DNA from: Haloarcula limicola
Lineage (GTDB): Archaea > Halobacteriota > Halobacteria > Halobacteriales > Haloarculaceae
Length of the DNA: 64,000 nucleotides
Assembly: GCF_010119205.1 (NCBI RefSeq)
Contig: NZ_WRXM01000001.1
Coordinates: 1,240,001 to 1,304,000, forward strand
Reading direction: 5' to 3'
In this document: positions 61,715 to 64,000 of the stretch, piece after piece
Layout of the letters: every line of letters begins with the position of its first letter
Position numbering within the stretch: the stretch's first letter is position 1
Made by a program: the position numbers and the translations under genes
Notes under the pieces: generated by a model
Told to the model about the DNA's origin: nothing
What the model saw: only the letters and a program-made list of their open reading frames with translations
Database searches by the model: none

Positions 61715-62506
61715 ATGAGCGGTAGCGGCACCGACGGCGGGCGCGTCTCCCCACAGCAGCAGTTGACGGCGGACTACATGCGGATGGCGGGACGCAGGAG
61801 CAACGTCCACGGACTCGTCGAGGTCGACGTCACCGACGCCAGAGAGCGCATCCGAGCTATCGAAGCGGAGACCGGGACGAAGCTCTCGTTCACCGCGTTC
61901 GTCGTCGCCTGTCTGGCCGCCACCGTCCGGGAACAGCCCCACGTCCAACGGTATCGCGATTGGGGGGGACGGGTCCACGAGTTCGAGGACGTCGACGTGA
62001 ACGTCCTCGTCGAACGGGAGACCGACGGCGAGCGCATCGGCGTCCCGCACGTCGTTCGGCGGGCGAACCGACGGTCGGTCCGGTCGATTCACGAGGAGAT
62101 CCGGCGCGTCGAGGCGGACGCGACGGCCCACCCAGAGCCCGGACTGGAACGGCTCGCGCGCCGCCTCCCGGGCGTGCTGCGTCGCCAGATCTGGCGGCTC
62201 CCCAGGTGGTTCCCGGGACGGTGGAAGGCCCTCGCCGGCACCGTCGCGGTCACCTCCGTCGGCATGTTCGGCACCGGAAGCGGCTGGGCCGTCAGTCCCA
62301 CGAACTACACCCTCCAACTCACCGTCGGCGGCATCGGCACTAAACCCCGCCTGATCGATGGCGAACTCCGGTCCCGGGAGCTCTTGAGCCTGACCGTCAC
62401 CGTCGACCACGACGTCGTCGACGGCGGGGCGGCCGCCCGGTTCGTCCAACGTCTCGGCGAACGTCTGGAGGGCTGTCACGGCCTCGATACGGACGCCACA
62501 CAGTAG
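61715..62506 (+). CDS. Stand-alone E2-type acyltransferase domain protein
   Basis: This 263-residue protein resembles the catalytic domain of 2-oxoacid dehydrogenase E2 acyltransferases. The final motif TVDHDVVDGGAAARFV (about 227-242) keeps the active His and Asp, and GVPHVVRRANRRSVRSIHEE is the usual central strand-helix. There is no lipoyl domain and no E1, E3 or E2 partner gene nearby. It may be a carrier-independent acyltransferase of the CatA-like kind. An Arg-rich loop (LARRLPGVLRRQIWRLPRW near 148-166) is extra. Its substrate is unknown. Confidence 0.8.
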   Translation: MSGSGTDGGRVSPQQQLTADYMRMAGRRSNVHGLVEVDVTDARERIRAIEAETGTKLSFTAFVVACLAATVREQPHVQRYRDWGGRVHEFEDVDVNVLVERETDGERIGVPHVVRRANRRSVRSIHEEIRRVEADATAHPEPGLERLARRLPGVLRRQIWRLPRWFPGRWKALAGTVAVTSVGMFGTGSGWAVSPTNYTLQLTVGGIGTKPRLIDGELRSRELLSLTVTVDHDVVDGGAAARFVQRLGERLEGCHGLDTDATQ

Positions 62507-62547
62507 CCGCAGTCCTGACCCCGGTCGGTAATTGCAACCGCCTCCGG

Positions 62548-63336
62548 CTACCGGAACCGCGACCGCGTCGCGACCCGGACGGCGAGCGCGCCGAGCAAGG
62601 CGCCGGCGACGACGTCGGTCCCCCAGTGGATGCCGAGGATCATCGTCGAGAGGACGACGCTGGCCGCGAGGAACACCGCGACCGGCGTCCAGCGCGGGAA
62701 GCGCTCGCGGGTGTGGACCGAGAGCAGCGCGACGGTCACCGAAAGCGAGGTGTGCAGCGACGGGAAGACGTTCGTGTTGGCGTTGACCCGGCTCGTGAGC
62801 AGTTGGAATCGCGGGAGCGTATCGAACAGCAGCGGCTCGACGAGTTCCGGCATGTAGTTTCGCGGCCCGTATGCCACGAACAGGAGGTAACAGAGGATGC
62901 CGCCGCCGTAGTTGACGGTGTAGGCGAGCGCCGTCCGTCGGAGGACAGAGTCGTCGTCGGCGAAGATACCCAGGAGGATCGGGAACACCAGCAGGAAGAC
63001 GTAGCCGTAGATGTAGACGTAGCCGAAGTACGGCGTCGACCACGGCGTCATGAGCGACTGGAGCGCGGCGACGAACGACCCCTCGATGGCGTAGATGGTG
63101 TCGGTGATGTTGAGACCGATGAGCCAGGAGAGCTCGACGCCCACGTCGCGGACGACGCTGTTCAGCGCCAGCATCGCCCCCAGGACCGCGAGCGGTCGAG
63201 CGGCGTCGCGGAGCCGCTGCGGGAAGTCGGCCGCCGCCGCTCTGATGCCCTCGGGACCGACGACGGCCACCGACGCCAGCGAGAGGGCGGTGGCCACGAC
63301 GACGACGACCTCGGCGAGGACGGTGGCCAGGCTCAT
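62548..63336 (-). CDS. PAP2 superfamily membrane phosphatase/transferase
   Basis: This 262-residue protein has about six membrane helices. Motif C2 is in NVFPSLHTSL (about 190-199) and motif C3 is in GIHWGTDVVAGALLG near 233, with His and Asp. The phosphate-binding first motif is modified (YGPRNYMP near 157). Relatives remove phosphate from lipids or transfer phospho-headgroups, as in inositol phosphorylceramide synthases. The ATG at 63336 is one base after the end of the ABC receptor gene, so both are in one operon. Its lipid substrate is unknown. Confidence 0.88.
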   Translation of the reverse strand: MSLATVLAEVVVVVATALSLASVAVVGPEGIRAAAADFPQRLRDAARPLAVLGAMLALNSVVRDVGVELSWLIGLNITDTIYAIEGSFVAALQSLMTPWSTPYFGYVYIYGYVFLLVFPILLGIFADDDSVLRRTALAYTVNYGGGILCYLLFVAYGPRNYMPELVEPLLFDTLPRFQLLTSRVNANTNVFPSLHTSLSVTVALLSVHTRERFPRWTPVAVFLAASVVLSTMILGIHWGTDVVAGALLGALAVRVATRSRFR

Positions 63337-63337
63337 C

Positions 63338-64000
63338 TCAGACTCGGAGGAGGCGGTGCCGTTCGTCGTATCGGTAGCCGGCGTCCCGGAACGCCTCGCG
63401 GGCGCGTAGCTTGTTGACCGAGCCGCCGCTACCAAGGAAGGACGTGACCGGATGGTCCTCGTCCCACGCGAGGTCCGACGGGAGCCAGTCGGTGCCGGCG
63501 AGCGGACTCACCGCGGGCGTGACGTAGTCGTTGAACACCGACTCCGCGACGGTCTTGCGGTCCAGCAGGCGAGAGAGGAGGTGGCGGAACCGCGGGTTCG
63601 AGAGCGGCGTCCGCCGCGCGTTGAACCCGAGGAAGTAGAACGAGTCCGTCTGGTCGACGGCCAGCGTGAGGTGCTGTTGCTTCCCGATGGTCCGGACGAG
63701 GTCGGGGCCGACGCCGACCGACGTGAAGTCGGCCTCGCCGTTCGCGACCAAGTCGACGGCGGAGGCGTCCGAACCGACGAACCGCAGTTCGAACTCCTCG
63801 AAGGGGACGCCGCCGGCGATGGGGCCGGGCAGTTGCGTCTGGTCGGGCCGTTCGAGGAAGTGGTCCTCGAACCGGGAGAGCGTCAGCGACTCGCGGCCCG
63901 CCGCCGACTCGAATTCGAGCGGGCCGCTCCCGACCGGCGGAACCGCGCTCGCGACGAGGGCCTCCGTCGTCGCCGACCCCAGGTTGAGCCCGCTGACGTC
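63338..64000 (-). CDS. ABC solute-binding protein, family 5 (3' part, gene cut by window edge)
   Basis: The last 220 codons of a leftward gene are present; the frame remains open to base 64000, so the N-terminus lies outside. The sequence matches peptide/opine-type family 5 solute receptors: PPVGSGPLEFES near the cut end, then DLVANGEADFTSVGV, FYFLGFNARRTPLSNPRFRHLLSRLLDRKTVAESVFN and YVTPAVSPL. The N-terminal part should hold a lipoprotein signal. It would bind an oligopeptide, nickel or a similar solute for an ABC importer; the permease and ATPase genes are not in view. A PAP2 gene follows one base after its stop codon. Confidence 0.85.
   Translation of the reverse strand, partial: DVSGLNLGSATTEALVASAVPPVGSGPLEFESAAGRESLTLSRFEDHFLERPDQTQLPGPIAGGVPFEEFELRFVGSDASAVDLVANGEADFTSVGVGPDLVRTIGKQQHLTLAVDQTDSFYFLGFNARRTPLSNPRFRHLLSRLLDRKTVAESVFNDYVTPAVSPLAGTDWLPSDLAWDEDHPVTSFLGSGGSVNKLRAREAFRDAGYRYDERHRLLRV

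Overview
This window is chromosomal DNA from a halophilic archaeon (class Halobacteria). The evidence is the high G+C content with G/C-ending codons, acidic Asp/Glu-rich proteins, Tat signals on exported proteins, archaeal TATA boxes 25-30 bases ahead of start codons with little or no leader, and many haloarchaea-specific families (HalOD1, DUF2070, FilR1, PRC-barrel, paired T2SSE/T2SSF with pilin-like partners). The genus cannot be fixed from this sequence. I see one tRNA (Ser, anticodon CGA) and no rRNA, CRISPR array, IS element or replication-initiator gene.

Layout. 1-5074: a HalOD1 protein, a DUF192 protein, an HNH-type zinc protein carrying a repeat insertion, the GMP synthase amidotransferase subunit, a DUF2070 membrane protein, a lipoprotein and tRNA-Ser. 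5171-10310: a MoxR ATPase converging on a DUF7519-like/DUF58/DUF4129 operon, with a tandem second DUF4129 gene that shares a nearly identical block with the first. 10341-14017: hydantoinase/oxoprolinase subunits B and A. 14089-17149: GtrA and sulfatase-like genes (surface or glycan functions) and a Tat lipoprotein.

17150-36246: a catabolic island bordered on both sides by AT-rich non-coding DNA. Its left half has an IclR regulator, an MFS carrier, a D-2-hydroxyacid dehydrogenase, two enolase-superfamily dehydratases/racemases, a LarA-type (nickel-pincer racemase family) protein, an SDR-fold protein without the catalytic Tyr/Lys, a cupin and a fumarylacetoacetate-hydrolase-family enzyme. These fit a sugar-acid or hydroxyacid route: epimerise, dehydrate, oxidise, cleave. 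In the middle is a TAXI-type TRAP transporter with a small third membrane protein. The right half has a CoA-transferase, a crotonase, an acyl-CoA dehydrogenase, a cupin and an L-2-hydroxyglutarate oxidase, suggesting uptake and CoA-dependent breakdown of an organic acid.

36247-49282: an HtpX-like protease, a carotenoid oxygenase with palindromic upstream sites, a FilR1-type regulator, and a seven-gene overlapping operon for a type IV pilus/secretion-like machine (ATPase, membrane platform, five pilin-like proteins). These are followed by membrane and PRC-barrel proteins. 49486-64000: an ABC-2 exporter, an MFS carrier, an RNase H-fold protein with an altered active site, a halolysin-like protease, a stand-alone tryptophan synthase beta chain, a GNAT, a lipid kinase, a small HTH protein, an arylsulfotransferase-like protein coupled to a GT-C glycosyltransferase, a stand-alone E2-type acyltransferase, a PAP2 phosphatase, and the 3' part of a family 5 ABC solute-binding protein that runs off the window.

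The most promising unexplained systems are the LarA/enolase/atypical-SDR cluster, the TRAP transporter with its extra small subunit, and the five-pilin secretion operon.
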